Assembly (NCBI GenBank): GCA_002914805.1
Contig: JXTB01000068.1
Span: forward strand, 645,364 to 709,363
Direction of reading: 5' to 3'
Origin: Parasponia andersonii
Lineage: Eukaryota > Streptophyta > Magnoliopsida > Rosales > Cannabaceae
DNA: 64,000 bases
Part shown: positions 12,893-25,500 of the stretch, piece by piece
How positions within the stretch are numbered: the stretch's first letter is position 1
Layout: each line of letters opens with the position of its first letter
Notes under the pieces: generated by a model
What the model was told of the DNA's origin: nothing
What the model saw: only the letters and a program-made list of their open reading frames with translations
Databases searched by the model: none
Position numbers and translations under genes: made by a program

Positions 12893-13214
12893 AAACTAAA
12901 AATATACTGAAGTTTGGGTAATCTACAATGTAAATCCTAAAGTTTGAACTTTATATTAAGAATTTCTGAAAATTAATAGCCTGAGTTGACTTTTGGAATA
13001 ATTTTAACCAGTAAAAGATAATAATAATATCCTCAAAATTAAAAAGAATAATAATGACTAAAAAAATTTTAATGAAAGATATTATTGTGTTTGTCGTTAC
13101 TAAAATAGGCCAAAAAATCAGTTTAATGTATTAATTTTTAGAATTTCTTAATTTTAAGATATTATTTTGCAGAATACTCAAACTTCAGAGTATTTTGTTT
13201 TATTTTTAGTTTAT
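12893..13214. mobile_element. MITE-like element with ~100 bp imperfect terminal inverted repeats
   Basis: The left end (AAACTAAAAATATACTGAAG, then TTTGGGTAATCTACA) is mirrored by the right end, whose reverse complement reads AAACTAAAAATAAAACAAAA, then ...CTGAAGTTTGAGTATTCTGCA. Similarity continues inward to AATTTCTGAAAATTAATA versus AAATTCTAAAAATTAATA. No coding capacity and no clear target duplication were found. Confidence 0.55.
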
Positions 13215-14004
13215 AAATCTCACTCTTATATCTAATTTGATCAAAATTAAATTGGACAGTTTTTTAGAAATGGCGAAGATATTGTTATACAAACACAATC
13301 ATAAACTAAAAACAAAAAAAAAAAAAAATTTAATATATATATATATTAGATTTTTCTTTCCAAAATCTTCTTATTTTCACTCTTTTTTTTCTTCCACGTG
13401 GCATCCACCTCTATTTGTTATTCTTTTGATTGTATTTATTTGGTTACAAGTTTAGAGTAAATATTATTTTTTTTCTTTTTGCATGTCAATTTTGTTAAAT
13501 TAGACAAAGGTGAAATTTATATTTATTTACTTATTTAACATGATGGTTTTGTTATTTATAAACGCCAAAAAAATAAAATGAGCATTTCATCAAAATCTAA
13601 GAGATATTTTATTTTAGGGTTGCTCTATTACCACTTTTTTTTTCTCCTTCCATCCCTCATTTACTAATGGAGAGATATATTTGCACCCATACAATCATCA
13701 AGGTACCCCTAAAATGACAAGTCAGGATAAGAAATCAAAAGTCATATGAAAAGCACCCTAAACACCCCCTAAAACTAACTTTCTTTTCTACAAATCTAGA
13801 AACTAAAACAAATTGGTAGTTTTAATTTTTAGGATAAAAATAAATAAATAAAAAGCAAACTAAGTATAAAGTAAAGAAATTTCAAATCCTTTGCTTTGAT
13901 TTACGATTAAAGAGATTATCGAAGAAGTTAAAACTAGAGAAAATAAATCACGCATAAAAAGAAATATTTAAAAAAATAATAAAGCAAAAGATAAACAATA
14001 GGAA

Positions 14005-14140
14005 CTTTTGAATGAGAATGTTCATAGAAAATCGAAAAAGAAGTATAGATGAAGATGTGGCACCTTCTTCTTTTGAATAGGAATGTTCCCGGGAAATTGA
14101 AAAAGAAAGAGAGATAAAAATAGTGTACCTTCTTCTTTTT
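14005..14140 (+). repeat. Two-copy imperfect tandem repeat (~66 bp)
   Basis: The unit runs from TTTTGAATGAGAATGTTC to ACCTTCTTC and is repeated once with about 20% change. No function is apparent. Confidence 0.5.
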
Positions 14141-14230
14141 CTTTTTTTTTTTTTAATTTCTTTCTTAAATTGTTTCTTTTGGTCATTTTATTGATCAACA
14201 AGATAACAAGATGACTTTATGCAAATTAGG

Positions 14231-14265
<35 letters not shown>

Positions 14266-15433
14266 ATCTCATTTTACTAATTACCAAATTATAGAAATAA
14301 TTTTAGATAAAGCCACATAAATAGATGTAAATAATATTAAAGATCCAGAATCTTCTTTCTTAACTAAATTTATTTCTTCACGCATCCCATTAAATACAAT
14401 TGATAAGAAAATCATCTATAAAATAAATTCTAAATCAGTCAATTTAAATTTAGTTAAATAAAGTTTTATAGTCATAAACAAAATATTGTTAATTCTCAAC
14501 TCCAACTACCTCTCTTAAGAACAAACTTGAAGAAATAATTTAAGAATTCTAACTCTCTTTTTACTTCTCAAGAACTCTGAAAAATAATTCATGAACTCTA
14601 TAGTTACTAGGAATCCTAAAAAATTAATACAAGAACTCTATATGTCTAGGAGAAAATATGACTAATGTTTTAAATTCCAAAAGTTTAGTCCCTCTATCTT
14701 GACTTATAAGGTGAATTTTTGACAAGAAAGCAAAAAGTCAAAGAAGATCAAGATAAAAGACTGGGAGATTTTCAAAACTAACGGGTAGGAAAAGAAATTT
14801 GCTTTGATTTTTTTTTTATTAATGATCAATTTTGGAATAAGAAAAATTAAAAAGATGCGTGTTAAGAAAATATTTAATTCTTAAATATTAAATATGGTCT
14901 ATTTAAAAGATGGGTGGAGAGAGACAAACGAGTGTGGCTATTTATTTTATTATCACTAAAATTGAAATTAACTTTAGATTCATATGAATTCTGTTTAGCA
15001 ATAAAAAAATCTTACTTTCGGTTAGCTTTTAAGCTTTTTAGATATTAAAATGAAAATATAATAGTAAAAAATCCTCAATAAAATTTTAGGTTAATTATAT
15101 TTTACTCCAAATAATTTAATGTCTAACACTTAATTCTAGGCATATACATTGTGAGTAATACTTCTACAACAACACTTAGTTTTGCACTAAAAAATTACAT
15201 GCATTGATGTGTCACTATTTAAATTATAGTTATCTCACGTTGGGAATATATTATTTAAAGTTATATGATAAAAATTATGCTAAGGCAAGAATCGTACTAT
15301 TGGATATATTTTTCACTCGCTAATGAGAATATATTGTGACAAAATAAAGGCAAAAAGAGTGCTCGAATAAACCCAAAGACTAAAGACCACCTATTAAAAT
15401 GATGACAGCGTCTGAGAAGTATTCACCATCTAA

Positions 15434-15532
15434 TAGATAAAACTGATAACCATAGGGTATTCATCACCTATTAAATGGCGGCCATAGATAAAACTGATAA
15501 CCCTAAGGCATCACCTATTAAATAGCTGCCAT
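15434..15532 (+). repeat. Two-copy tandem repeat (~50 bp)
   Basis: The unit contains TAGATAAAACTGATAACC and CATCACCTATTAAAT and ends in GCCA. The second copy begins at about 15485. Confidence 0.55.
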
Positions 15533-16870
15533 ATTTAACAAGTTCATACTTAAAAGGTGACTATCTACTTATAACAAAATGAGAAAACGACATGTACAAG
15601 ACTAATTTGAACCAAAATAACTTTTTTATGCTTTTATCTAAAAATGACATTTTAGGAATATCAATGACTTTTTGGTCATAAGAAGTTTTTGGTTATGAAA
15701 AAATTATTATTTATGATTTTTTTTATAATTAAGAAATTTTTGACCATAAATACTCTTAAAATTATTATTTTTAAAAGAAATACGTACAAAAATCACCGAA
15801 ATTAATCCTTTCCGCGTCCTTTTCTCTAAAAAAATATGCTCGCCGCCGAAAAGTCCAAACAAATCATTATTCACTGGGTAAGGCCTCATAGGCACATGCT
15901 AGCCAATGACGAGTCCTATCAACAACCCATGTTGCCACTTAGATACTACCAAGTGTCTGTGCACAAAAAGGCACACATTAACCTAGTTGTACATAGAAAT
16001 GTGCCTCTAACTATAAATTAACAAGTGGCAGGCTCCTAAATGCCCAACAAGGACCACAAAATTCCTATATCAAAAAATATGTACTTACTGGTGAAAGATA
16101 ATTTTTTAATTTCTCATTGAAAAATCGATGTGACACTTCTGTTCTTCATAACTGACCAAATTACGGTGCAATACTATCCCACTGGTCGTTTGATTGGGCC
16201 CTTAATATGGGGTAAATATTGGGTGAGGAATATGAAGTAAGTCACCTTGATTCCTTTTTTTCATTTCAAAAAGAAACAAAAAAGTTATCATACACTTTTC
16301 AAAAATTCCATCCTGGCTCTTATCAAACTTTCACTCTCTTTGATTTTGCCTTCGGGTCTAATATTGATTTGATTATCGAAGATGTTTGGCGGGCATCGTA
16401 ACAAAGCCATCTATAAAGAAGTGTCACTGAACAATAATCACCATTTCCGATCAATAGACTAATATCAATCCAATTTGACATTGTGGATCCAGTCGAACAA
16501 TACTTAGCTGTATAATAACGACAACAATGCATAATTGGCAAAACGCTAAATCACTAGGCGAATATAATTTAATAAAGAACTTTCCCCCGGAAATGGGCAC
16601 TTCGTACCATATTGTTATCATATTTATAATTAATTGTGTATTTGATATGTATATTAGGGAAAGATAGAAACTGCTTTCTAGCTCAAAAGAAAACATAAAA
16701 ATGCATTTTTTTTTCTTTCTTTTGCAACCATATTAAAATGCATTTATCGGCACTACAACAAGATCAAAACCAATACAAAAGACAAGAAATAGCCAAAACA
16801 TAATAATAGCAATTGTAATAATATATAGAACATAAAGTCAAAGCTTAGCTAAGCTTCATTCATACACCCA

Positions 16871-17389
16871 CTAAACGGAAGAGGCCACCAAAGCTTGTTC
16901 CATCTTCTTACCAAGAGACTGGAGAGCTGACTCGTAGTACGAAACCAAGCTCTCATAAGTCCACCCCTCCGCCGGGTCACCCACGAACGACCACCGTATC
17001 TCACACGAGCCACCGTCGCCGTCGCCGCTGACCGGAACCACCTGGAATGTGGCGACCCACTTCTTGAAGCCGACGTTGTTATCGAGGATCTCGTAGCTCA
17101 AGCTCCTTTGGGCCGGATCGATCTCTATGAGCTTCTCTTTGGCCCAACTAACCACGGACTCGCCGGAGGGTGACGTGGTCGTGGCCGCGCAGTACCGGAT
17201 CAGGCCCGGCTGAGGCCCGGCGGTGGGCCCCTGATGATCATCCACTTGGTAACACATGTCAATCGTTGGGAGCCACTTGTGGAGGTTGCAAAAATCTTCC
17301 AAGAGAGGCCAAACTTGCTGGGCCGTTGGGCCTTTCAACTCCGCTGATAATTTTCCTTCCCATTTTCCTTGGCTTTTCTCTTCCTCCAT
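16871..17389 (-). CDS. SRPBCC / lachrymatory-factor-synthase-like protein, array copy 1
   Basis: A single-exon gene of 172 residues. The start is the ATG at 17389, giving MEEEKSQGKWEGKLS; the frame is open further upstream only to a GTG at 17443, which is leader. It belongs to the Bet v 1/START-like (SRPBCC) fold, nearest to plant lachrymatory-factor-synthase-like proteins. Visible family landmarks are KWEGKLSAEL, VWPLLEDFCNLHKWLP, LIRYCA with Arg65, SWAKEKL with Glu85, and a C-terminal amphipathic helix (YYESALQSLGKKMEQ). Arg65 and Glu85 align with the Arg and Glu known to be essential in onion LFS. Onion-type substrate is not implied; most plant homologues have no established reaction. It is the most divergent of the four genes. 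A TA-repeat TATA-like stretch lies 63-83 bases upstream. Confidence 0.9.
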   Translation of the reverse strand: MEEEKSQGKWEGKLSAELKGPTAQQVWPLLEDFCNLHKWLPTIDMCYQVDDHQGPTAGPQPGLIRYCAATTTSPSGESVVSWAKEKLIEIDPAQRSLSYEILDNNVGFKKWVATFQVVPVSGDGDGGSCEIRWSFVGDPAEGWTYESLVSYYESALQSLGKKMEQALVASSV

Positions 17390-17451
17390 TGAAAAGAGAA
17401 AAAGAATGAGAAAGAGAGAGTGAAAGAGTATGCTATTGCTCACTTTTAATC

Positions 17452-17471
17452 TATATATATATATATATATA
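17452..17471 (-). promoter_or_regulatory. TA-repeat, candidate TATA region of array copy 1
   Basis: A pure TA run lies 63-83 bases upstream of the ATG at 17389, at a position suited to a TATA box. It may equally be a plain microsatellite. Confidence 0.35.
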
Positions 17472-17721
17472 GGTTTTTTTTTTTAATATATGGATAAGTA
17501 TTATTTTTTTAGTCGTTGGATCACTATCTAATTTTTTTTTATATATGGATAGGTATTATTTTTTTAGCCGTCGGATCACCATCTAATGATGATTCAATGA
17601 CTATAATAAAATACATAAACAGACGTGCATTATTAATGTTCTTTCTCTCTTACTTTTAACAATAAAAAAATATATATGTTAAATTTTCATTAAAAAAAAA
17701 AATACTTACTGAATTGGTGCC
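17472..17721 (-). mobile_element. MITE-like dispersed AT-rich element, family copy A
   Basis: On the minus strand it shares ordered blocks with 33496-33794 and 54948-55160: GAAAATTTAACATATATATT, TAATAATGCACGTC, TTTATGTATTTTATTATAGT, GTGATCC..GACTAAAAAAATAA, and the end words ATTCAGTAAGTATTT / AATACTTAT. It carries an internal duplication of a 45 bp GGATAGGTATTA...GGATCACCATCTAA segment. It lies directly upstream of array copy 1. Confidence 0.5.
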
Positions 17722-20476
17722 ATATATAAATATATATAGAAGCTTTTTAAATCGTAAGTGTTACGGATTGAGAAAACTTTTTTCGAATTTAATTAATAAT
17801 TTTTATTTATTATAAATTTTAAAAAAATATTTAATATTATCTAATCTTTGTCTATTTTATTAGAATAATAATTTTAAATTTAAGACTAAAATTTTAGATA
17901 ATAATTATTCTTATTCCTTAATTAAATTCGCTTCGTCCTAAAAAGACTTTCCATTGAAGTATGCGTATTTTTCTTCCGTTATATATTAATATTGAATAAT
18001 ATTTGTGCTATGTATTAGTAGTGGTGAGCTATATATGTCTTGTAAAACTCCAGTCATGTCTCATACCTCAGATTTTGTGTTCTCTCCTTATTTGTTAATC
18101 GAATATAACGTTTTTACATATTATTTGTTTAAGTAATTGTGTTTGATTATTACATCGAATATAACGGTTTTACATATTATTTGTTTAATTAACTATGTTT
18201 TGATTATTACGAGTGAATTATTGTACTGAACAATTTGTTTTGATAAATAAATTTTATTAACGCAAAAGTGACCAATATATATATATATATATATTCTTTT
18301 TTTGGGGTTATTCAAACAGTGTTGCTTGAATTGTGAATTTATATAAGAGTTAATCACTGGAAGACTTTTTTCAATATTATATTGGCAGATTTCAAAGACA
18401 CTGCTGAAGATGTATTTAAGCTTGAATAGCAGTTTCTAATGTGTAAAAGTATTATTCTATTCGGCAGTCGGCGCGGCTTAATAATATACATATAATTAGT
18501 GGAAAGCAGGAATCTTTTATACAATATAATGTTAGTGGGCCACTTTGATGGTATGACATGATTGTGATTAATGAGCTAAGCTTATCTTGAAATGAGATGC
18601 AAATTAATTTTAATAATTTATGTATTAACTAATGTAAAATTTACATCTGAGCAGGGTATCATGATTCATGGGTGTCTGGATCCCCGACTCCGAAAGCCAC
18701 ATATACGACAAATAAGCAAAAATATCAATGATATTAGGCAGAAAGTTAATTCCAAGACTCTGATCGTGCAATTTCCAATACAATTTTCATTTCACTTGTT
18801 AGGCTCCGTTTGGTTAGAAAAATGAAGGGGGGAAATAGAGGAACGAAAGAAAAATTAGGTAATGAAAAGAAAAATATTTTTTTCTTGGCACGTAGAAACA
18901 AAGATAATGGTGAAATTTTTGTTAGAAAGATTTAAGAAAAATTGCAGTTAGTAGTATTTAAAAAAAATAATTTTTATATAAAATTCTAACAATAGATTTT
19001 TATAAATTCAACACAGTGGAAAAACAACTAGAAACGATTCGATCTCATAACAATATATTAGATATATAATTGAAAACACACCTCATGCATATGAGACAAT
19101 CTAAAGAATGAATCCAACCCTACAAGATCTTCCAGACTATCTTTGTGTATAGTCATACAAAAGTGTGTTCTTTATATGCTATACATGAAAATATCAGAAT
19201 AGAAACTATATCTAGATTCATAAAGAAATCAAAAAATAAAATATGAACTGTTCGCTTATTTTTGTGAATCTTCTCTCTTAGGAAAAAACTAACAGAACTT
19301 CATTGTGATTTTCTGTTACTTGTGAAATGGATATCTAGAGTCTCCTATTTATAAGCAAAAAGAAGGAGGTTACCATACGGAAACTTTAGAGTCCATACAC
19401 CAGAGTCATTGTGTTGTAGGCATGTGGCTCTTTCCTTATTGGTCAAGATTAGCCAAATTAAGTAATTCCGTTTCCCATTGATTGTGCTATATGCCCAGGC
19501 TTAGTAATTGGGCAGGTATATAGGTCTTAATGCAATCCAACTCTATTTTATCTAATTATCATATAATCGGTCCAGTTTAGTAATACTTTGACCTTTGACA
19601 CAAGTTAGTCTATGATTCTTATGAGACATACACAATTGACTCCTAAATAATTAAACGGATCTGTTAATTATTTATTTTCAAGTCCATTCTACTAAAGGAC
19701 TGAAATTATACTCAAATTATCTACATATTAGAGTTACGCCCTATGTCACAATGATTGTTAATACCCCTTTGTATAATATCATAAAAAATATAAGCATATG
19801 TTTCTTGATTCTTAATGATTTTACTAATGATCATTAGTCAATATCTTTATGACTAAATCAGTGTCTGCACGTTTATGCCTAAGACTTATAATCAAGTACC
19901 AAAATCCACCAAGAGATGTTATTTCACAAAATTATGTATTGTTAATTGCAACTATATAATTCAACAAATATATTTTACCAAACAACATAGAATAATCTTT
20001 TTTATTTGCAATTCAAATAAAGCCATACTTGTGAATATACAATCACAACTAACTCAATATTTAGAGTTAAACTAATCACTGTCTATGAAATTCTTTTCCA
20101 TTGACATTGTCAATAGAATTCTATTTGTAATCCAATTCAGTGTAACTCCCATTACACTAGTTGATTTAAGTTGAGCAAGACAAATTAATCTATTCCAAAA
20201 TTAGATACAATATAAATAAACTCACTAAGCTTATTTATATACATGCGAACTACTATTAAATAATTATAAATAACTTGTATCTATGTTTTTTATAAATCTA
20301 CATTGTATTCACATAGATACATATTGATACAATTATATGGACCTTTATTCAAATAATACTATGCACAAATCATAAGTCAAATAATACTTTTATTTCATTG
20401 ATACGAAAATGTTTACATAAAAACAATTGCTTTTATGTGTTTCTCTCTCTAATTCAAATAATTTTAAATAACATAG

Positions 20477-20552
20477 TGTATTTTTTAATTCTACTAATTT
20501 ATTTTGAAATTAAGTGTATTTTTTAATTCTACTAATTTATTTTGAAATTAAG
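20477..20552 (+). repeat. Exact 38 bp tandem duplication
   Basis: Two adjacent identical units (20477-20514 and 20515-20552) begin TGTATTTTTTAATTCTACTA and end GAAATTAAG. Confidence 0.9.
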
Positions 20553-20617
20553 GACACAGATATAATTTTGTCTGCGTGTATATATATATATATATGCATT
20601 ATCACATGATAATTGTA

Positions 20618-21165
20618 AATAAACTTATAGGGTAAGACAATAACTGGGAGTTTGGACAAGGTGTGATCGATATATGTATTTTTTTTTTTTTTTTGCTTGA
20701 AGATATATTACTTCTTTAATTATATATAAGTAAAACTAATAATAATAATAATAATAATCAACATCTAATCTCTTATCCCATATTTTTAATAATACCTAAG
20801 GTAGTATATAATTTGTCACTATACAAAGCTAAATAAACTTACAGGGTCTAAGATTATTAAATATTGTCAAGCACATAACTGGGAGTTTGGTCAATGTGTG
20901 ATCGATATATATATATTTTTTTTGCTTGAAGATATACTATTTCTTTAATTACATATTAGTAAAACTAATAATAATAAAAAAATAATAATGCTAAATATCT
21001 TACCTCTTATCTCACCTTTTTAATAACACTCAAGGTAACATGAGATTTTTTTTTTTTAAAGAAGATAATATATGATTTGTTACTATATAATAATAATGCT
21101 AAATATCTTACCTCAGTATCTCACATTTTTAATAACAACTAAAATAATATATGATTTGTCACTAT
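20618..21165 (+). repeat. ~235 bp direct repeats downstream of array copy 2
   Basis: Two copies share TAAATAAACTTAYAGGGT, ATAACTGGGAGTTTGG, GTGTGATCGATATAT, TTTGCTTGAAGATATA and AGTAAAACTAATAATAATA. The ATAACTGGG word occurs near 20640 and near 20875. A third partial copy of the distal part (GCTAAATATCTTACCTC, TTTTTAATAACA) follows to about 21165. Confidence 0.7.
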
Positions 21166-21519
21166 ATAAATCATGAATAACTTTGACTTATTTGCAATAA
21201 ATATGTTATTAAAAAAATGGTAAACTAAATGAAATCCTAACATAATCCTTGTAATAATGCTGAAACACTATACTCAAGTCACTAATGACACCAAGTACCA
21301 ACTATCTTCTACCAACATTTCACATTGACTTATGTGGTAAAAATCTAATTATGTTAATTCCATGTGATTTTCAGTGATAATAAATTAGCACATCGTTCTT
21401 TAGAGCCTCAAATTGCGTATCCCAATTCCAAATTGCCATATAAGTAGACGAATGGAAATTGGAGGAGTAGCGAGTAGCCTAGTACATACTATTCTCAACT
21501 CTAAAAACATGGAAGTCAA

Positions 21520-22035
21520 CTAAGCTTGGTCCAACTTATTTGCAAGTGACCCCTCCATTTTGTTGGCAAGAAGCTGTAACCACTAGTCGAATTGCGCCAC
21601 CACACCATCCAGTGACCACCCATCTATAGGGTCAACGGTGAAAGACCACTCAATCACACCGCCACGTGTACGGTCATCGTCATCGCCACTTGGCAAGATC
21701 TTCACCGTCCCAACGAATGACCTCAATCCAATGATAGTGGTATCCACAACGTCGTAGCTTAAGGTGTGTTGAGCATGATCAATGGCTATGAGCCTCTCCT
21801 TGGCCCAGTTAGCAGGCTCAGGCTTATCAGCATTGCCGGGGCTTATACCACAGAATCTGATGCAGCCGAGTTCACCGTTGTTGCCATGGATCCCATAGCA
21901 AGTCTCTAAGCCAGGAAACCACTTGTGAAGGTTAAAAAAGTCCGCATACAGTGGCCAAATTTGGTCAACTGTGGCTTTGGCTAGGCGTTTCGAAACCTTT
22001 CCCTCCCACTTAGCCAGTGGATCCTTATTCTCCAT
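21520..22035 (-). pseudogene. SRPBCC / LFS-like gene, array copy 2, premature stop before the C-terminal helix
   Basis: ATG at 22035 begins MENKDPLAKWEGKVSKRL, a single-exon SRPBCC/LFS-like protein. It keeps IWPLYADFFNLHKWFP, GCIRF with Arg60, and WAKERL with Glu80. A TAG at 21583-21585 ends it at 150 residues. Reading on in the same frame gives WLQLLANKMEGSLAN and a second stop at 21520-21522, matching the C-terminal helix of the sister genes. The stop replaces a Glu that the other three copies keep, so a single nonsense change explains it. The missing helix packs over the ligand cavity in this fold, so loss of function is likely but not certain. A TATA box sits at 22141-22148. Confidence 0.8.
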
Positions 22036-22140
22036 ATTGGGAAAAAGCCAGAGAGAAATGAATTAACTAGCTAGAGACAATAGTTAAGAGATTACTCTTA
22101 AAAATAGCATAGACGGGACTAGTCGAGAGGGGAGTAAGGA

Positions 22141-22148
22141 CTTATATA
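22141..22148 (-). promoter_or_regulatory. TATA box of array copy 2
   Basis: The minus strand reads TATATAAG, about 106 bases upstream of the ATG at 22035. Array copy 3 has a TATA-like box at nearly the same distance (29121-29128 versus ATG 29019). Confidence 0.55.
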
Positions 22149-22520
22149 GACAATAATTAGGACGTTACAAGCAACAATATGCCAAATGCTCGTTTTAATT
22201 ATTACATTACTGATTGTCATTGTCGGCTAGCTCTATTGGTACATCCTCCCAAAAAAAAATTTGTATTTATTGGAAATAAAATAATAAAAAGGGAATCAAA
22301 TGAATTCATTATTTTTTTTTCCTCTAAAATTAGCAATCTAGCTGTGACATATGGTTTAGCATTGAAGATGAAAGAACTAAGAGTGGTTGCTCAACCACGC
22401 ATGGCCACATGGGTCTGATCTCATGTATTGAAAAAACAAACAGCAACACAAATTGTCTATAGCAATATTATATATGTAGGGGAAGTATATATATGTATAT
22501 CTATAGCATGATAGGACCAC

Positions 22521-22570
22521 GTACCAAACTTCTTGCTGGTTGGACCTTCCAGCTGAACGAAGAATTTAGG
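22521..22570 (-). pseudogene. Possible relic of a fifth SRPBCC/LFS-like gene
   Basis: The minus strand translates to KFFVQLEGPTSKKFG. This resembles KLSAELKGPTAQQVW near the N-terminus of array copy 1, with matching nucleotides (AATT..., TGGAAGGTCCAAC, AAGTTTGG). Only about 50 bp is recognisable and no flanking exon sequence was found, so chance is possible. Confidence 0.35.
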
Positions 22571-25500
22571 GAAATTGACCTGGATAATATTAATTTAGAA
22601 CAAAATGATTTTTTTTTAGTAATCTTTTTCAAATTAATATTTCTAGTAGTGTCATAAATTATATGATGAGGGGTCATCCAATTTATGACTATAAGATTAT
22701 GATTTTTCTAAAATTAATCAATAATCATAAATATAAATTATATAATCAGTCATACAGAATCATAAAACACTATTAAAAAATTCATTTTTCAAATCACCCT
22801 TAAAAAAATCGTTTTAGTCCAAATTACTACTATTTATTTAAAATTACTATTATTTATTTTAATCTCCCAAGAATTTAGGGCTTTTTAGCTAAATGGTCGA
22901 ATTTGAAATCATAGTTTGCAAAATGATTTTTTTTTAAACACTGTTAAAAAATGATTAAATTTTGAAAATTATTTAAAAAATGGCCATATTTCATATTTAG
23001 TATATCAAAATATATTGATTTATTTATTAAAATCGATTTATATTTTAAAAAGATTGATTTACTTTTCAAAAATTGATTTACTTTATAAAAAATTGATTTA
23101 TCTTATTTAGTATATCAAAATATATTGATTTATTTTTGAAAATTGATATATTTTTTGAAAAATTAGTTATTTTTTCAAAAATTAATTTTCTTTATAAAAA
23201 AATAGATAAACTAAAAAAAGTTATTTATCAAAATAAAATTATAAAACGGTCATTTATCAAACATGTGTAAAAAGTGGCTATTTTTTAAATTAATCTTATA
23301 AAACGTTCAATCATTAATAATACTCCAGAATTTTCCATCCTTATACACCTTGGCTCAGTTATACCTAGTTCCCAATTCATGGTAATAGCATTTTTTTGAT
23401 CAACCCAATTAGTTACTTGCGTGCCAGTAGCTTTTATTACCGGAGTTTAATTATGTGCCTAATTTGAGACTAATTATTATAATAGTTCTGATTTCTCGTC
23501 ATCCACATGATCACTGGAAATTGGAATGCTATTGGACTAAAATAAACGTTGAAATTACACCTGTGTGACTTTATTTATGTGTACACATGTTATATAAGCA
23601 TTAACATGATGCATAAATTACCTTGTACGAGTCTTGGACAAAGATGCCCTATTACCCTTGATTAATCCCATTATTGGCCCCTAACTATAAACAAATCCCG
23701 TTTTAGTATCTAAACTTTAAAATATCATAATTTTGGCGCCTAAACTTTCCGTCAGTCTCATTCAACCTCTTTTGTCACTCTTTCGTAATAAATAGATAGA
23801 AAAAACCACTTTCTTGGCCCCCAAATTTATTACAAAATCCCATTTTAGTAACAATTTTAAAATGTTGTTATCTTAGTACCAGATTTATTAAATTGTCTCA
23901 TTTCAATCACCACATTCACTTTATTGTTGTTGTTTTTTTTTTAATTAAAAAAAAGGAGCTCATGTCACACATGAGTCTTTTAACAAAAACATCTTTAGCA
24001 GTTTGCAAAACAAAAAATAAAGTAGTATAAAGTTGTTATTACATTTTAAATATAAATGTAAAACAAATTTCATTTTTGTGCAAAATTTAATAATCCTCTT
24101 GTGGTCATGATTTAGTTTCAAATTTTTTTAAGATCTACTTTAAACTCATCATATTAAATAAGATTCACAATAAATTCCAATATAAGGTTGATATATTGCT
24201 TTCTTAAAATTTAAATCATATTTTTAGAAAGAAAATTATAAAAGATAACTTGAGGTTTTTTCTTTTGTTTTTCTTATTTTNATATATATATTTATATATA
24301 TATAATTTTGGAACACAGTAAAAAAAGAAACTAAATATGTTGTCACTAAAGTTGAGAATATGATATCATTCTTTTTCAATTAACAAAATAGCAAACTTAT
24401 TTAATAAAAGCGAAATGACCTAAATGATCTTCTTAAAAATCTCACTTGAGTGTTTCACACTCTTTTCCTAAAGCTTTTAATAATAAAAAGATAATGAGGT
24501 GTAAAATTAGACACTTGAATAAATTAGGTACTAAGTACTTGAAATTAAAAGATCAAAATGGAGTTTGGATATTATTTAAGGACCAAGATAAGAAAAGTTA
24601 CGTCCATTGTAACATAATAATAACAAGAGTAAATGAGATAGATGAAAAATTCGAGTGTCAAAATTAGAACGCTTTGACTTTCAGGAACTATAATGGAATG
24701 TGAATAACTCTAATATTTATTTACAAAAGAAACACGTCCTATCAGAAGATTAAACTATAACAAAAATGGTAATATACTATTAATCACTTAATTAACTAAG
24801 CCATACACTTCATCACATAGCCTAAACTTGGGTCGTCACAAACTAGATCTTGAACTAATAACACTTATGCCATAGTGTTTTTTCATGTATATAATTTTAA
24901 GTTGAGCCATACATATACCATCAAATAAAAAAACAAAATACAAAAAAAAAAAATAGAAAAAAAAAAAAGAAAAACTAATTTGCTTGCTCCAAATTATTTG
25001 CGACTAGTATTGCTCCCTCCGTTACTTAGGATTGAAAGTTAGGGTATTTTTTTTCCCCCTCTCTAATATGTAGCTTGTATCACTTTGTTCTTTGAGAGGG
25101 TGACAATATCCAAATTTTTGAAACAATAGGCATTTTTCAAATAAAGTTAAAATTTTAGAGGATATTTACATTTTATTTTTGGATCAATAATAGTTCTGAC
25201 TATTGAATTATACTCATTGTATTACTTTGGTCTTGAATTTTTAACATATATAGTAGGTCATGAATTATGTAATTGTTACATCTATGATCCATTTTTTACA
25301 AATTTTAGTTTCTTAACAAAAAATTATAACACTAGGTCGATCCATTTGTCACAAATTTTTAGTTTCTGAACAAAAAATTATAACACTATTAAGCCTTATC
25401 TAAAAGTGCTAGTTTAAAGTTATTTTTGAGTTCATGAAGCACCGTTTAAATACAGCATAGCGTCCTCGCTAGGGGGTTTATATTCAATAGCTCATATATA

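Larger units (their letters stand above)
11656..16870. other. Gene-free region between hydrolase and SRPBCC genes
   Basis: I find no supportable gene. It holds a MITE-like inverted-repeat element (12893-13214), small tandem duplications (14005-14140, 15434-15532), a TA microsatellite (about 14226-14264) and AT-rich low-complexity sequence. Confidence 0.6.
17722..21519. other. Intergenic, no gene seen
   Basis: AT-rich sequence with TA microsatellites near 18270-18291 and 20577-20596, an exact 38 bp tandem duplication (20477-20552) and longer ~235 bp direct repeats (20618-21165). Near 18800, AGGCTCCGTTTGG resembles a common plant transposon terminus, but no partner end was found. Confidence 0.5.

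Noticed and set aside
17390..17443. Upstream extension of array copy 1 with a hydrophobic, signal-peptide-like N-terminus
   Set aside because: The extension starts at a GTG, not an ATG, and is CT-rich leader on the coding strand; the family has no signal peptide.
22215..22250. tRNA A-box-like GGCTAGCTCTATTGGTAC
   Set aside because: No B-box at the expected distance and no tail or duplication, so neither a tRNA nor a SINE can be supported.
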